A stretch of DNA of 51,947 nt, taken from the NCBI RefSeq assembly GCF_024294805.1, contig NZ_JANCLU010000027.1:1-51947 (forward strand). Reading direction: 5' to 3'. The notes beneath the pieces were generated by a model. The model was not told the origin of the DNA and did no database searches. It saw only the letters and a list, made by a program, of their open reading frames with translations. Within the stretch, counting starts at the first letter, position 1, and each line of letters begins with the position of its first letter. The position numbers and the translations under genes are program-made. This document shows, piece by piece, positions 1-7,452 of this stretch. This DNA comes from Alsobacter ponti. GTDB taxonomy: Bacteria > Pseudomonadota > Alphaproteobacteria > Rhizobiales > Beijerinckiaceae.

Positions 1-576
1 GCGGCTCCGGCGAAGCCCGCCGCTCCGGCGCCCGTCGTCGCGCCGGCCGCGCCCGCGCCCGCTCCGGCCGCCGCCAAGCCCGCTGCCGTCGCTCCGGCGA
101 CCGTCGAGGTGCTGCCGCCCCGCAAGGCGCGCGCCACGGAAGAGCAGCCGCTGGCCTTCGCATTCCATGCGCGGTTCGCCACGGCTCCGGTCGGCGAGGT
201 GCTGCCCAAGGCGGTTCAGGACCTGGCGACCACCGGTCTCACCCAGGCGCGCGAGGCCTACGCCACGATCCGCCAGTCGGCCGAGACGATGACGACCGGC
301 CTCGAGAGCAGCGGCCACGCCGCCAGCAAGGGGCTCCAGAGCTTCTCGGCGAGCGTGCTCGACGCGATGCAGGCCAACGCCGACGCCACGCTCGGCTTCC
401 TCAAGGCGATGACCGGGGTGCGCACGCTCTCCGAGGCAATCGAGATCCAGTCGCGCCACGCCCGCCAGCAGTTCGAGGCGGCGCGGAGCCAGGCCAAGAC
501 GCTTGCCGGCATCGCCACCAAGACGCTCGACGAGGCCGCCAAGCCTGTCCGCGCGGCCCTGTCGCACAAGGGCTGA
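1..576 (+). CDS. Phasin family protein (5' partial)
   Basis: The frame is open from base 1, so the true start lies upstream. The first ~36 visible codons encode an Ala/Pro/Lys low-complexity stretch. After it come ~150 residues typical of Phasin_2 proteins: a region rich in amphipathic helices with ALDAMQANADATLGFLKAM-like spacing and an SRHARQQFEAARSQAKTLA segment. Phasins coat polyhydroxyalkanoate granules and control their size and number; they act in the cytoplasm at the granule surface. The Ala/Pro/Lys arm resembles the flexible linkers of PhaF-type phasins, but because the N-terminus is missing it may equally be an internal linker. A strong terminator follows 13 bases after the stop, so this is the last gene of its transcript. 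Family is confident; subtype is not. Confidence 0.85.
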   Translation, partial: AAPAKPAAPAPVVAPAAPAPAPAAAKPAAVAPATVEVLPPRKARATEEQPLAFAFHARFATAPVGEVLPKAVQDLATTGLTQAREAYATIRQSAETMTTGLESSGHAASKGLQSFSASVLDAMQANADATLGFLKAMTGVRTLSEAIEIQSRHARQQFEAARSQAKTLAGIATKTLDEAAKPVRAALSHKG

Positions 577-589
577 AGCCCTAAAATCG

Positions 590-622
590 AGCCCCGGCCC
601 GCCTTGCGGGCCGGGGCTTTTT
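590..622 (+). terminator. Rho-independent terminator of the phasin gene
   Basis: A perfect 13-bp GC-rich stem (590-602 with 606-618) with a 3-nt loop ends in a run of five T (618-622). It lies 14 bases after the phasin stop codon and separates it from the tRNA gene. Confidence 0.9.
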
Positions 623-674
623 CGACTTGAAACGCGGCGCGGGACAGCCTATCAGTCTCGCCGCGCAAGCGAGT

Positions 675-751
675 GCAGCTGTAGCTCAGTTGGTTAGAGC
701 ACCAGATTGTGGATCTGGGGGTCCCCCGTTCGAGCCGGGGCAGCTGTACCA
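675..751 (+). tRNA. tRNA-His (anticodon GTG)
   Basis: A full cloverleaf can be folded: acceptor 675-681 with 741-747, D arm 684-700, anticodon stem 702-706 with 714-718, anticodon GTG at 709-711, variable loop 719-723, T arm 724-740 with loop TTCGAGC, discriminator A at 748 and encoded CCA at 749-751. The base before the acceptor stem is T, so G-1 is not encoded, and position 73 is A rather than the usual C. This combination is known from a large clade of Alphaproteobacteria whose HisRS no longer needs G-1, and it supports the taxonomic placement. The first acceptor pair is a G-U wobble. Confidence 0.95.
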
Positions 752-883
752 CTCCTTTCCTGACATGGCTGAACTTCGACGCGCTGCACGGGCTGCGTGT
801 TGGAAGGCGCGTCGGATGACTGTTCCACCGCTTTCTTCTTGGCCAGCATTGTTCTTCGCGACAACCGGGGAAGTCGATCCCAA

Positions 884-912
884 TTGACATTGATGGCTGC
901 CAATGTAGGGTA
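884..912 (+). promoter_or_regulatory. Inverted repeat overlapping a TTGACA hexamer
   Basis: A TTGACA hexamer at 884-889 overlaps a perfect 6-8-6 inverted repeat, ACATTG (887-892) and CAATGT (901-906). A poor -10 match (TAGGGT, 906-911) follows at 16-bp spacing. It could be an operator-controlled promoter reading toward the Rnk-like gene, but the -10 is weak and the distance to that gene is over 400 bases. Confidence 0.25.
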
Positions 913-1122
913 GCGCCATCATGTTGAATCGACCGATCATTTCGCGCTTCAAGCGCTTCACGGGTGTGCTGATCGCGGGCATGTAGCCCCGACTCGCAGC
1001 TAAAGGCTGACGAGTTCGGGGATTTGGACGCCAAGCCTCATTGGCAGCGGCTCCTTCAAAACTTCTCCTCATCTTGAACGCGCCGGCCGTTAACTCGGCT
1101 CGTCCGCGCGTGGAAGTTCGCC

Positions 1123-1305
1123 ATGCCCGACAGAACCGCACCTCCACATCCGTCAGAACCGGGGTCGGCACAGCCGCGCCCCGACGCGACGATCGTGCCG
1201 CTCGCCTCTCGCAGGCCCAAGCCTCGAGACGCGCAGCATCGTTCGCACGACGACAACTCCCCTCCCCGCGAGCCCGACCCGGATCCGGGTCCGCGCGCCG
1301 CCTAA
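1123..1305 (+). CDS. Possible small Pro/Arg/Asp-rich protein
   Basis: A 60-codon frame with ATG start, preceded by GGAAG at a plausible ribosome-binding distance, ending 15 bases before the Rnk-like gene. The product is highly polar and rich in Pro, Arg, Asp and His, has no hydrophobic core and resembles no family I know. Such composition can arise by chance in GC-rich DNA. The only supports are the SD-like sequence and its position just ahead of a real gene. It may simply be leader sequence of the downstream mRNA. Confidence 0.2.
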   Translation: MPDRTAPPHPSEPGSAQPRPDATIVPLASRRPKPRDAQHRSHDDNSPPREPDPDPGPRAA

Positions 1306-1320
1306 CGACAGGTCTTCGCC

Positions 1321-1749
1321 ATGAAGCAACGCGCCACGTCCAATCGGACATCCGATCAAATGCCGCCGATCCTGATCGAGGCGGACCACTACCGACGGCT
1401 CTCCGCGCTCGCGGCTGCCGCAAGCACAACCATGCCCGAGTTGAGCGACTACCTCTCCCGCGAGCTGGAGCGTGCCAGCATCGTCGGCCCGGGGTCGTTG
1501 CCCGCGAATGTCGTTCGCATCGGGAGTTGCGTGCAATTCCGCGACGAAAGCACGGGACGCGTTCAGGACGTCGTGCTCGTCTACCCGGGCGATGCCGATA
1601 TCGAGCGGAAACGGATCTCGGTCCTGACCCCGGTCGGAGCCGCCCTGCTCGGCGTGGCTGCCGGCAATTCCATCACGTTCAGAACGCGCTCGGGCGAGAC
1701 CCGCAACCTCACCGTGCTGAGCTCGGGCAGAGCGCTAATGGACGCCTGA
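1321..1749 (+). CDS. rnk: Rnk-like GreA/GreB-family regulator
   Basis: A 142-residue protein with the two-part layout of Rnk: a short N-terminal helical region (residues ~15-50) with the PPILIEADHYRRLSALA start typical of the family, and a C-terminal GreA/GreB-type FKBP-like domain (~60-140) containing VVLVYPGDADIERKRISVL and TPVGAALLG. Rnk proteins bind RNA polymerase but lack the long coiled coil that lets GreA/GreB stimulate cleavage; in Escherichia coli Rnk was found as a regulator of nucleoside diphosphate kinase. Length fits the family (~135-140). The gene stands alone between a noncoding stretch and homospermidine synthase. The regulated target here is not known. Confidence 0.85.
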   Translation: MKQRATSNRTSDQMPPILIEADHYRRLSALAAAASTTMPELSDYLSRELERASIVGPGSLPANVVRIGSCVQFRDESTGRVQDVVLVYPGDADIERKRISVLTPVGAALLGVAAGNSITFRTRSGETRNLTVLSSGRALMDA

Positions 1750-1905
1750 ACGAGGTCGACCGGCCTCCGCGAGCGAAGCGCCGGTCGAGCGCCTCGCCCG
1801 CGCCGCTGTCGGCCAAGACTGGCGAGGCGGCTCCCCAAATCACTTCGCGGTCTCCCGACGGTGCTGCCGCCGGTTGCGATCGCGCGACTGAACCAGGATG
1901 ACAGA

Positions 1906-3336
1906 ATGAACCACACGTCTCTTCACGCACGCTGGGCCGGGCCTATCGTGATCATCGGCTTCGGCTCGGTCGGTTCCGGCCTGCTGCCGCTCATCCTGCG
2001 CCATGTCGCGTGCGACCACGCGAAGATCACCGTCATTTCTCCCGACGCCATGCACCGCGACATCGCCGCGGATCGAGGAGTCGAGTTCCGCAAACTGGCG
2101 CTCACGCCCGACAACTACCGGAGCATTCTGTCGCCGCTGCTGACGGGGGACGCTCCGGCTTTCGTCGTGAACGTGTCGGTCGATGTCTCCTCGCGGGACG
2201 TGGCGCTGCTCTGCCGCGAGTTCGGCGCGCTTTACATCGACACCGTCAGCGAGCCCTGGGCCGGCTTCTACACCGATGCCCGGCTGTCGGCGGCCGAGCG
2301 GTCGAACTACGCCCTTCGCGAGCAGATGCTCAGCCTGCGCGACGCGTTCGCCGGGGGGCCGACCGCCGTCATGACCTGCGGGGCAAATCCCGGAATGGTC
2401 TCGTGGCTGACGAAGCAGGCGCTCATCAACCTCGCGCGCGACACTGGCGGAGCCGTCAATTCGGCTCCGCGGCGCCGGGAGGACTGGGCTCAACTGGCTC
2501 TCCGGCTCGGCGTGAAGGGAATCCACATCGCCGAGCGCGACACCCAGCATTCGATGATCGCCAAGCGGGCGGGTCGTTTCGTCAACACCTGGTCCGTCGA
2601 AGGCTTTGTCGCCGAGGCCGTGCAGCCGGCCGAACTGGGGTGGGGAACCCACGAGAAGGAACTCCCGGAAGACGGCCGTGTGCACGACTTCGGCTGCGGG
2701 GCGGCGATCTACCTCAACCGGCGAGGCGCGGCCACGAAGGTCCGCACCTGGACCCCTCAGGCAGGGCCGATGCACGGCTTCCTGATCACCCACAGCGAAT
2801 CGATTTCCATCGCCGATTACCTGACCGTGCGCGAGGGCGGCAGGGTCGTTTATCGACCGACCTGCCACTATGCCTATCATCCCTGCGACCTGGCGGTGAT
2901 CTCGCTCCACGAGATGGCCGGCCACGAATGGCGCGCGCCATCGGACTGGACGATCCTGTCCGCCGAGGAGATCTCCGACGGGGCCGACGAGCTGGGTGTC
3001 CTGCTCTACGGCCACAAGCGGAACGCCTACTGGTATGGATCGCGCCTTTCCATCGAGGAAACGCGCAGGCTGGCTCCCTACCAGAACGCCACGGGATTGC
3101 AGGTGACCTCGGCGATCATCGCCGGAATGGTCTGGGCGATCGAGAACCCGGAAATGGGACTCGTCGAAGCCGACGATCTCGACTTCGAACGCTGTCTCGA
3201 GATTCAACGCCCCTATTTGGGTTCGCTGGTCGGTGAGTACACCGCGTGGACCCCTGTCGAGGGCCGCAACACGCTGTTCAGCGAGCGGGTGGACTTCGAC
3301 GACCCCTGGCAGTTCGGGAACGTCATCGTCAGTTGA
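1906..3336 (+). CDS. hss: Homospermidine synthase
   Basis: A 476-residue NAD-dependent enzyme that makes sym-homospermidine from putrescine (or putrescine plus spermidine) in the cytoplasm; homospermidine is the major triamine of many rhizobia and relatives. The Rossmann motif GFGSVG is at residues 18-23. TVSEPWAGFY, TCGANPGMVSW and the C-terminal QVTSAIIAGMVWAIENP are characteristic of bacterial HSS, and the length matches the ~477-residue enzyme of Blastochloris viridis. I chose ATG 1906 because AGGA lies at good distance upstream and the Rossmann fold follows directly; a start at 1861 would add 15 unlikely residues. It appears monocistronic. Confidence 0.93.
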   Translation: MNHTSLHARWAGPIVIIGFGSVGSGLLPLILRHVACDHAKITVISPDAMHRDIAADRGVEFRKLALTPDNYRSILSPLLTGDAPAFVVNVSVDVSSRDVALLCREFGALYIDTVSEPWAGFYTDARLSAAERSNYALREQMLSLRDAFAGGPTAVMTCGANPGMVSWLTKQALINLARDTGGAVNSAPRRREDWAQLALRLGVKGIHIAERDTQHSMIAKRAGRFVNTWSVEGFVAEAVQPAELGWGTHEKELPEDGRVHDFGCGAAIYLNRRGAATKVRTWTPQAGPMHGFLITHSESISIADYLTVREGGRVVYRPTCHYAYHPCDLAVISLHEMAGHEWRAPSDWTILSAEEISDGADELGVLLYGHKRNAYWYGSRLSIEETRRLAPYQNATGLQVTSAIIAGMVWAIENPEMGLVEADDLDFERCLEIQRPYLGSLVGEYTAWTPVEGRNTLFSERVDFDDPWQFGNVIVS

Positions 3337-3429
3337 GGCCGGACACCCCAACCCGATGGCGTTGAAGAGGGAGCTGTCCCGCGTGACGGCTCCATCCGCA
3401 ATCCGTTGACCGGTTTGCGCCCACCCAAC

Positions 3430-3834
3430 TCACGCCGGGTCGGCGAAGGGCTCGTCGGGGTCGCAGACGTAGAACAGGGCCATCCGCGCGGGGACTTCGC
3501 CCTCGTTCGCGCCCGTCATGGCGATGCCGGCGGGCTCGACGAAAACGTGGCCGGCCGCGATGTGGACCGGTTCGCGGTCGGCGAGCTTCAGGGTGAACAC
3601 GCCCTCGAGCATGTACACCGTCACGGGATGGCGGTGCGAGTGATGGGGCGTGACGTCGCCGGGGAGCAGAGTGGCGAACAGGACACGGATTTCCTGCTCG
3701 GACGAAGTCGGCATCCCCGCGACGGTTTCGCGGTGAAGCGGAGTGAGCTTGGCGAGCCCCGCGTCCTGGGCGCTGCGGGTGACGCCAACGGTCAGGGCGG
3801 CGATCATGGTGCCGACATCGCTTTTCTCGTGCAT
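3430..3834 (-). CDS. Small cupin-domain protein
   Basis: A 134-residue single-domain cupin. The first cupin motif appears as PHHSHRHPVTVYMLEG (residues ~63-78), with three histidines and a downstream Glu available as metal ligands; the second motif (AAGHVFVEPAGIAMTGANEG, ~93-112) lacks the usual late histidine. There is no signal peptide, so it is cytoplasmic. It starts at ATG 3834 behind a perfect GGAGG. It is divergent from a LysR regulator with about 97 bases between the starts, a standard arrangement for a LysR protein and its target. The substrate cannot be told from sequence; close relatives are annotated only as cupin proteins. Confidence 0.8.
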   Translation of the reverse strand: MHEKSDVGTMIAALTVGVTRSAQDAGLAKLTPLHRETVAGMPTSSEQEIRVLFATLLPGDVTPHHSHRHPVTVYMLEGVFTLKLADREPVHIAAGHVFVEPAGIAMTGANEGEVPARMALFYVCDPDEPFADPA

Positions 3835-3931
3835 GGCGAGCCTCCTTCGAGAGCCCGACGCTAGCCGTGGACGAGACGGGCCGGCAGCCGCGGGACTGCA
3901 AAATGGTCGCGCAAAAGCGCATAGTGGCCGC

Positions 3932-4825
3932 GTGTTCGACTGGAACGACCTTCGCTACCTCATTGCGGTCTCGCGCGCCGGGAGCACGCTGGCGGCCGCG
4001 CGCATGCTCGGCGTCAACCAGTCGACGGTCCACCGCCGCCTGGTGGAGCTCGAACGGCGCGCCGGCCTGAGCCTGGTGAAGCGCCAGCCGGCCGGATACC
4101 GCCTCTCGGAACTCGGCGAGGCGCTGATCGAGGACGTTCTTTCGGTGGGCGACGCCGTGCAGAAGCTCGAGCGGAAGATCGAGACGCTGAAACTCGATCT
4201 GCGGGGCGCCATCCGGCTGACATGCCCGGAGCCGACCGTCTCCCGCATCGCGGCCTCGGGCCTGCTGGATCGCTTCCATGAGCGGTTTCCGGGGCTCACC
4301 GTCGAGTTCATCACGAGCGACCGTTACCTCGACCTCGCCAAGGGCGAAGCGGACGTCGCCTTCCGCTCGGGAGAGCCGGTGGACGACACGCTCGTCGGCC
4401 GGAAGATCTGCGATTCCACCTGGGCCGTGTACGCCAGCAGGAGCTATATCCAGCATCACGGCCAGCCCCTGCGGGCGGCCGATCTGTCCGGCCACAAGCT
4501 GATCGGCTTCGACGGCATCATGCAGGGCCATCGCGTCGCCAAGTGGCTGCCCACCGTCGCTCCGGACGCCCGGATCGTCAGTCGCACGTCGAGCATTCTG
4601 GGAGCCGTGTCGGCGGTGAAGGCCGGGATCGGGATCGCGCCGCTGCCGACCACGCTCGGGGACGCGGAGGACACGCTCGTCCAGGTGCTTCCGCCGATCC
4701 AGGAACTCACCCGCGCCTGGTATCTGCTGACCCCGGCGGACGCGCGCAAGCTGCCGCGCATCGCCGCCTTCGTCGACTGCGTGCTGGACGATTTGCCGGC
4801 GCTGCGCAAAGCGCTGATCGGCTAG
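3932..4825 (+). CDS. LysR-family transcriptional regulator
   Basis: A 297-residue LysR regulator. Residues ~1-60 form the winged helix-turn-helix, including STLAAARMLGVNQSTVHRRL. The C-terminal ~200 residues form the periplasmic-binding-like effector domain. I chose GTG 3932 because it gives the usual LysR length and puts the HTH at the N-terminus; the frame stays open to 3743 but that extension would run through the divergent promoter and into the cupin gene. It probably controls the cupin gene and itself from the intervening region. The effector is unknown. Confidence 0.88.
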   Translation: MFDWNDLRYLIAVSRAGSTLAAARMLGVNQSTVHRRLVELERRAGLSLVKRQPAGYRLSELGEALIEDVLSVGDAVQKLERKIETLKLDLRGAIRLTCPEPTVSRIAASGLLDRFHERFPGLTVEFITSDRYLDLAKGEADVAFRSGEPVDDTLVGRKICDSTWAVYASRSYIQHHGQPLRAADLSGHKLIGFDGIMQGHRVAKWLPTVAPDARIVSRTSSILGAVSAVKAGIGIAPLPTTLGDAEDTLVQVLPPIQELTRAWYLLTPADARKLPRIAAFVDCVLDDLPALRKALIG

Positions 4826-4860
4826 GACATCCGGCTCCGTGCCCAGCAACGGCGGAAAGA

Positions 4861-4892
4861 GCCTTCCCCCGCATCGGAGCGCGGGGGAAGGC
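4861..4892 (-). terminator. Hairpin terminator between convergent genes
   Basis: A perfect 12-bp stem (4861-4872 with 4881-4892), loop of 8. On the minus strand it is followed by TCTTT, so it should mainly end transcripts of the DUF1254 gene. It may also stop the LysR transcript from the other side, although no T run follows there. Confidence 0.65.
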
Positions 4893-4900
4893 GTCTCGGC

Positions 4901-6331
4901 TCAGCCGGCCTTGGTCACCGGCGGGATCTTCCACGACCCGTCGAGGATCGAGGGCTGGTCTTCCTCCGGCCAGTACAGGCGCAGCATCAGGTGGAACTTG
5001 CCCTTCGGCGCGGGGAGCCAGTTGGCTTCCTTGTCGGGGCCCGGGCTTTCGTTCTGGATGTAGATGACGAGCGAACCGTCCGCCTCGAACTTCGGGTTGG
5101 TGCGCAGGCTCATCGAGTAGCGGTTGATGGGGTTGGCGACGAAGAACAGCGATTCGTCATACATGGTCAGCGACCAGAACCCCTTCACCGGCGGCAGCTC
5201 GCCCTTGGCGAAGCGCATCGTGTACTTGCGCGAGCCGTCGTAGTTCTCCACCAGCGAGGGCTTCAGCGAAGTCGGATAGACGGCGTCCTGCGGCCGGTTC
5301 GCCCCGAGGCCGATATAGGTCACCAGCGCGCGCTGCACATAGTTCGTCCCGTAGACCCCGGCCTTGACGGTGTAGTTCCAGCCGTTCACCCGCGACATGT
5401 CGCCATCGCGCGACATGAAGTGGAGCAGGATGCGGTCCTGCGCGACCTGCGGCACGCGCTTGTCCCAGGCGCCCTCGAGATATTGCGGGTCGAAGCTCTT
5501 GCCGACCTCGAGGCCGATCCGCTTGAAGCGCTCGAGCGCGGGCGCGTCGGCGGCGGCCGGCGGATTGCGCTTCAGAAGCTCGGCGAGCAGGGTGAAGTAC
5601 TCCACCGTCGAGAGCTTGTTCACCTGCTCGCGCACCGGCGTCTTCATGTCGATGGCCGGGTCGACCTTGCCGGCCGGCGCCGTCCAGTCCTTGCCCCACG
5701 TGCTGAGCGGCTGCAGCTTGAACTGGTCCTGCAGCGCATGCACCTCGGCGTAGTCCTGCGGCGTGCCGGTGCAGTAGATGCGGCCGAGCAACCAGACGAT
5801 CGAAGTGATCGACTTCAGCTGGCGCATCCCCGCCGGCACGGCGCCGGTCCAGTTGGGGCCGGAGATCAGGAAGGTCTGGGCCTGCGTGCCGGTGGTGCGC
5901 GTACCCGGCACCTGGAAGACGTCCGTCCACCCGTTGAGGAAGGGCAGCAGGAAATAGCGGCCCTTCATGTCCGGGATGCTCAGCACCCACGGCTCGTCGC
6001 CCACGTCGAAGAACGAGGTGGTGTACAGCGTGTCGGCGTTGGGAGCGGTGACGTCGCGGAAGGTGGCGTCCGGATAGCTGCGCAGCTTGATGACGTGGCC
6101 CATCGGGGCGCGCGTGCCGACGGGGCCGGCGACATTGGTGACGACGCGCCTCGTCATCTCCATGGTGACCAGCGGATAGCCGAACACATAGGCGTCGGTG
6201 GCCATCTCGAAGTCCTCGGACCCGGCCACGAGGTCCATCAGCGGCCCCTCGAAGGCGCGAGCGCCCGCGCCCATGCCCGTCGCGGCGGTCAGCGTCAGGG
6301 CCCCGATAGCGTCCCGGCGTGTGAGTTTCAT
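4901..6331 (-). CDS. DUF1254/DUF1214 domain protein, Tat signal
   Basis: A 476-residue exported protein. The N-terminus MKLTRRDAIGALTLTAATG is a twin-arginine-like signal ending near ARAFEG (~residue 29). Then comes a DUF1254 region (~40-170: TDAYVFGYPLVTMEMTRRV, TAPNADTLYTTSFFDVG) and a C-terminal DUF1214 region (~370-465: GFWSLTMYDESLFFVANPI). Biochemical function of these domains is not established; they are common in Proteobacteria, often near outer-membrane or hydrolytic functions. The start has a strong GGAGG upstream. It follows the porin-like gene by 69 bases on the same strand, so the pair is probably co-transcribed with a hairpin between them. Confidence 0.85.
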   Translation of the reverse strand: MKLTRRDAIGALTLTAATGMGAGARAFEGPLMDLVAGSEDFEMATDAYVFGYPLVTMEMTRRVVTNVAGPVGTRAPMGHVIKLRSYPDATFRDVTAPNADTLYTTSFFDVGDEPWVLSIPDMKGRYFLLPFLNGWTDVFQVPGTRTTGTQAQTFLISGPNWTGAVPAGMRQLKSITSIVWLLGRIYCTGTPQDYAEVHALQDQFKLQPLSTWGKDWTAPAGKVDPAIDMKTPVREQVNKLSTVEYFTLLAELLKRNPPAAADAPALERFKRIGLEVGKSFDPQYLEGAWDKRVPQVAQDRILLHFMSRDGDMSRVNGWNYTVKAGVYGTNYVQRALVTYIGLGANRPQDAVYPTSLKPSLVENYDGSRKYTMRFAKGELPPVKGFWSLTMYDESLFFVANPINRYSMSLRTNPKFEADGSLVIYIQNESPGPDKEANWLPAPKGKFHLMLRLYWPEEDQPSILDGSWKIPPVTKAG

Positions 6332-6367
6332 GACGTCCTCCTTCTGATAAAGCTGTTGGCGAAACGA

Positions 6368-6391
6368 GGCGGCCGCCGGATGACGGCCGCC
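6368..6391 (-). terminator. Intergenic hairpin (possible attenuator)
   Basis: An 8-bp GC-only stem (6368-6375 with 6384-6391) lies between the porin-like gene and the DUF1254 gene. On the minus strand the sequence after it is TCGTTTCG, not a clean T run, so partial termination or mRNA-end protection is more likely than full termination. Confidence 0.35.
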
Positions 6392-6400
6392 CGGCCCGGC

Positions 6401-7309
6401 TCAAATGGCCGGGAAAAGGGCCTGCACCTGGAAGCGCAGGGTCCACGTGGCCCCGTAGTCGGGGCGAACGACGTTGTAGAAGGCCTGGATCTGGGCGTTG
6501 ACCGGCAGGCGGTCGATCTTGAACAGGCGGCCGAAGCCGCCGCCGATCGGCACTTTCCAGCGGTCGCCCGAGTCCGCCAGCCAGTCGGCGGTGACGATGG
6601 GGCTCGACGTGAGATACCAGCCGTCGGGCAGGTTGTAGTTGACGAAGGGCTGGAGCAGCATCTGGTTGACGCGCTGGTTGTGCGTCCCGGCCCAGATGTT
6701 GTTGACGAGCACGCCCGCGACCCACGGGCCCTCGATGGTGAGCGCCACAGCGGTCGGCCCCGCGCCCCATTTGTTGACGCCGAGCGTTCGGCCCGTCGCG
6801 GTGGGCAACCAGAACACCGGCCCCGCGCCCCAGATGATCTTGCCCGGCTGGGCCGGCGACAAGAAGATCGACGGCTGCACATTGCCGAGCCCGAAATCGG
6901 CGTTTTCGGTCGGGCTCAGGCGCGGCTGGTCAACGATCGGCGTCACCCAGCGCGTGATCACGTTCCACTCGGGGGTGATCTTGAACGGGATCACCGGCTG
7001 GAAATCGAGCACGTTCTGCGGGCGGCGGTACGGGCCGTAGCCGAAATTCGTATTGTTCTGCAGCGGCACGCTGATGAGGTCGGCGACGGGGTTCTGCGCC
7101 GCGTGGCGCAGCCTGTTGATGTCGCCTCCTCCCGCCTCAGTCGTCGGCGCCTCCGCCTTCGGAGCGACGACGGCCGTTGCGATCGCCGGCTTCCTGGCCT
7201 TCGGCTTCGGCTTTTCGGCCGTCGCCTGCGCGGCGGCGACGCCGGCGGACACTCCAAGCACCAGCGCCGCACCGGCGACTGCCGCACCGAACCGATTCAT
7301 GCGCACCAT
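6401..7309 (-). CDS. Outer-membrane porin-like protein (neuromedin U-type annotation)
   Basis: A 302-residue exported protein. A Sec signal peptide (residues ~1-28, ending GVAAAQA) is followed by an Ala/Lys/Pro linker and then a region with alternating hydrophobic and aromatic strands (YRRPQNVLDFQPVIPFKI, WNVITRWVTPIVDQP, VAGVLVNNIWAG, ATWTLRFQVQALFPAI) ending in a hydrophobic terminal residue, as in outer-membrane beta-barrels. Homologues are often mislabelled neuromedin U. It could act as a channel or pore-associated sensor. Start choice is ambiguous between GTG/ATG at 7309 and ATG 7300; neither has a strong SD. It lies upstream of the DUF1254 gene in the same direction. Confidence 0.75.
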   Translation of the reverse strand: MVRMNRFGAAVAGAALVLGVSAGVAAAQATAEKPKPKARKPAIATAVVAPKAEAPTTEAGGGDINRLRHAAQNPVADLISVPLQNNTNFGYGPYRRPQNVLDFQPVIPFKITPEWNVITRWVTPIVDQPRLSPTENADFGLGNVQPSIFLSPAQPGKIIWGAGPVFWLPTATGRTLGVNKWGAGPTAVALTIEGPWVAGVLVNNIWAGTHNQRVNQMLLQPFVNYNLPDGWYLTSSPIVTADWLADSGDRWKVPIGGGFGRLFKIDRLPVNAQIQAFYNVVRPDYGATWTLRFQVQALFPAI

Positions 7310-7452
7310 CGCCGAACGCGGCGTCCGCCCTCTAGCGGACCCGCGCGCCGTGCGTCCCCTCGTTGCATCCCGCGGAGATTACGCCCGGCTTGAGCGTGGC
7401 CGTTTTCCAATACGGGACAGCGAGGCGAAAAATCGTCGCCGGAGGGGCCCGC

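Larger units (their letters stand above)
752..1320. other. Gene-poor spacer downstream of tRNA-His
   Basis: About 570 bases without a convincing gene. It contains an inverted repeat next to a TTGACA hexamer (884-912) and one weak small frame (1123-1305), both listed separately. Several long frames cross it on the minus strand, but they run into the tRNA and resemble no known protein. Sequence directly 3' of a tRNA is a common integration site, yet no integrase, second tRNA 3' end or transposon remnant is visible inside the window. Confidence 0.5.

Noticed and set aside
258-1034. A 258-codon minus-strand frame across the phasin end and tRNA-His
   Set aside because: It runs through the phasin gene, its terminator and the tRNA, and matches no family.
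752-1320. Integrative element at tRNA-His
   Set aside because: No integrase, excisionase or repeated tRNA 3' end is visible in the window.
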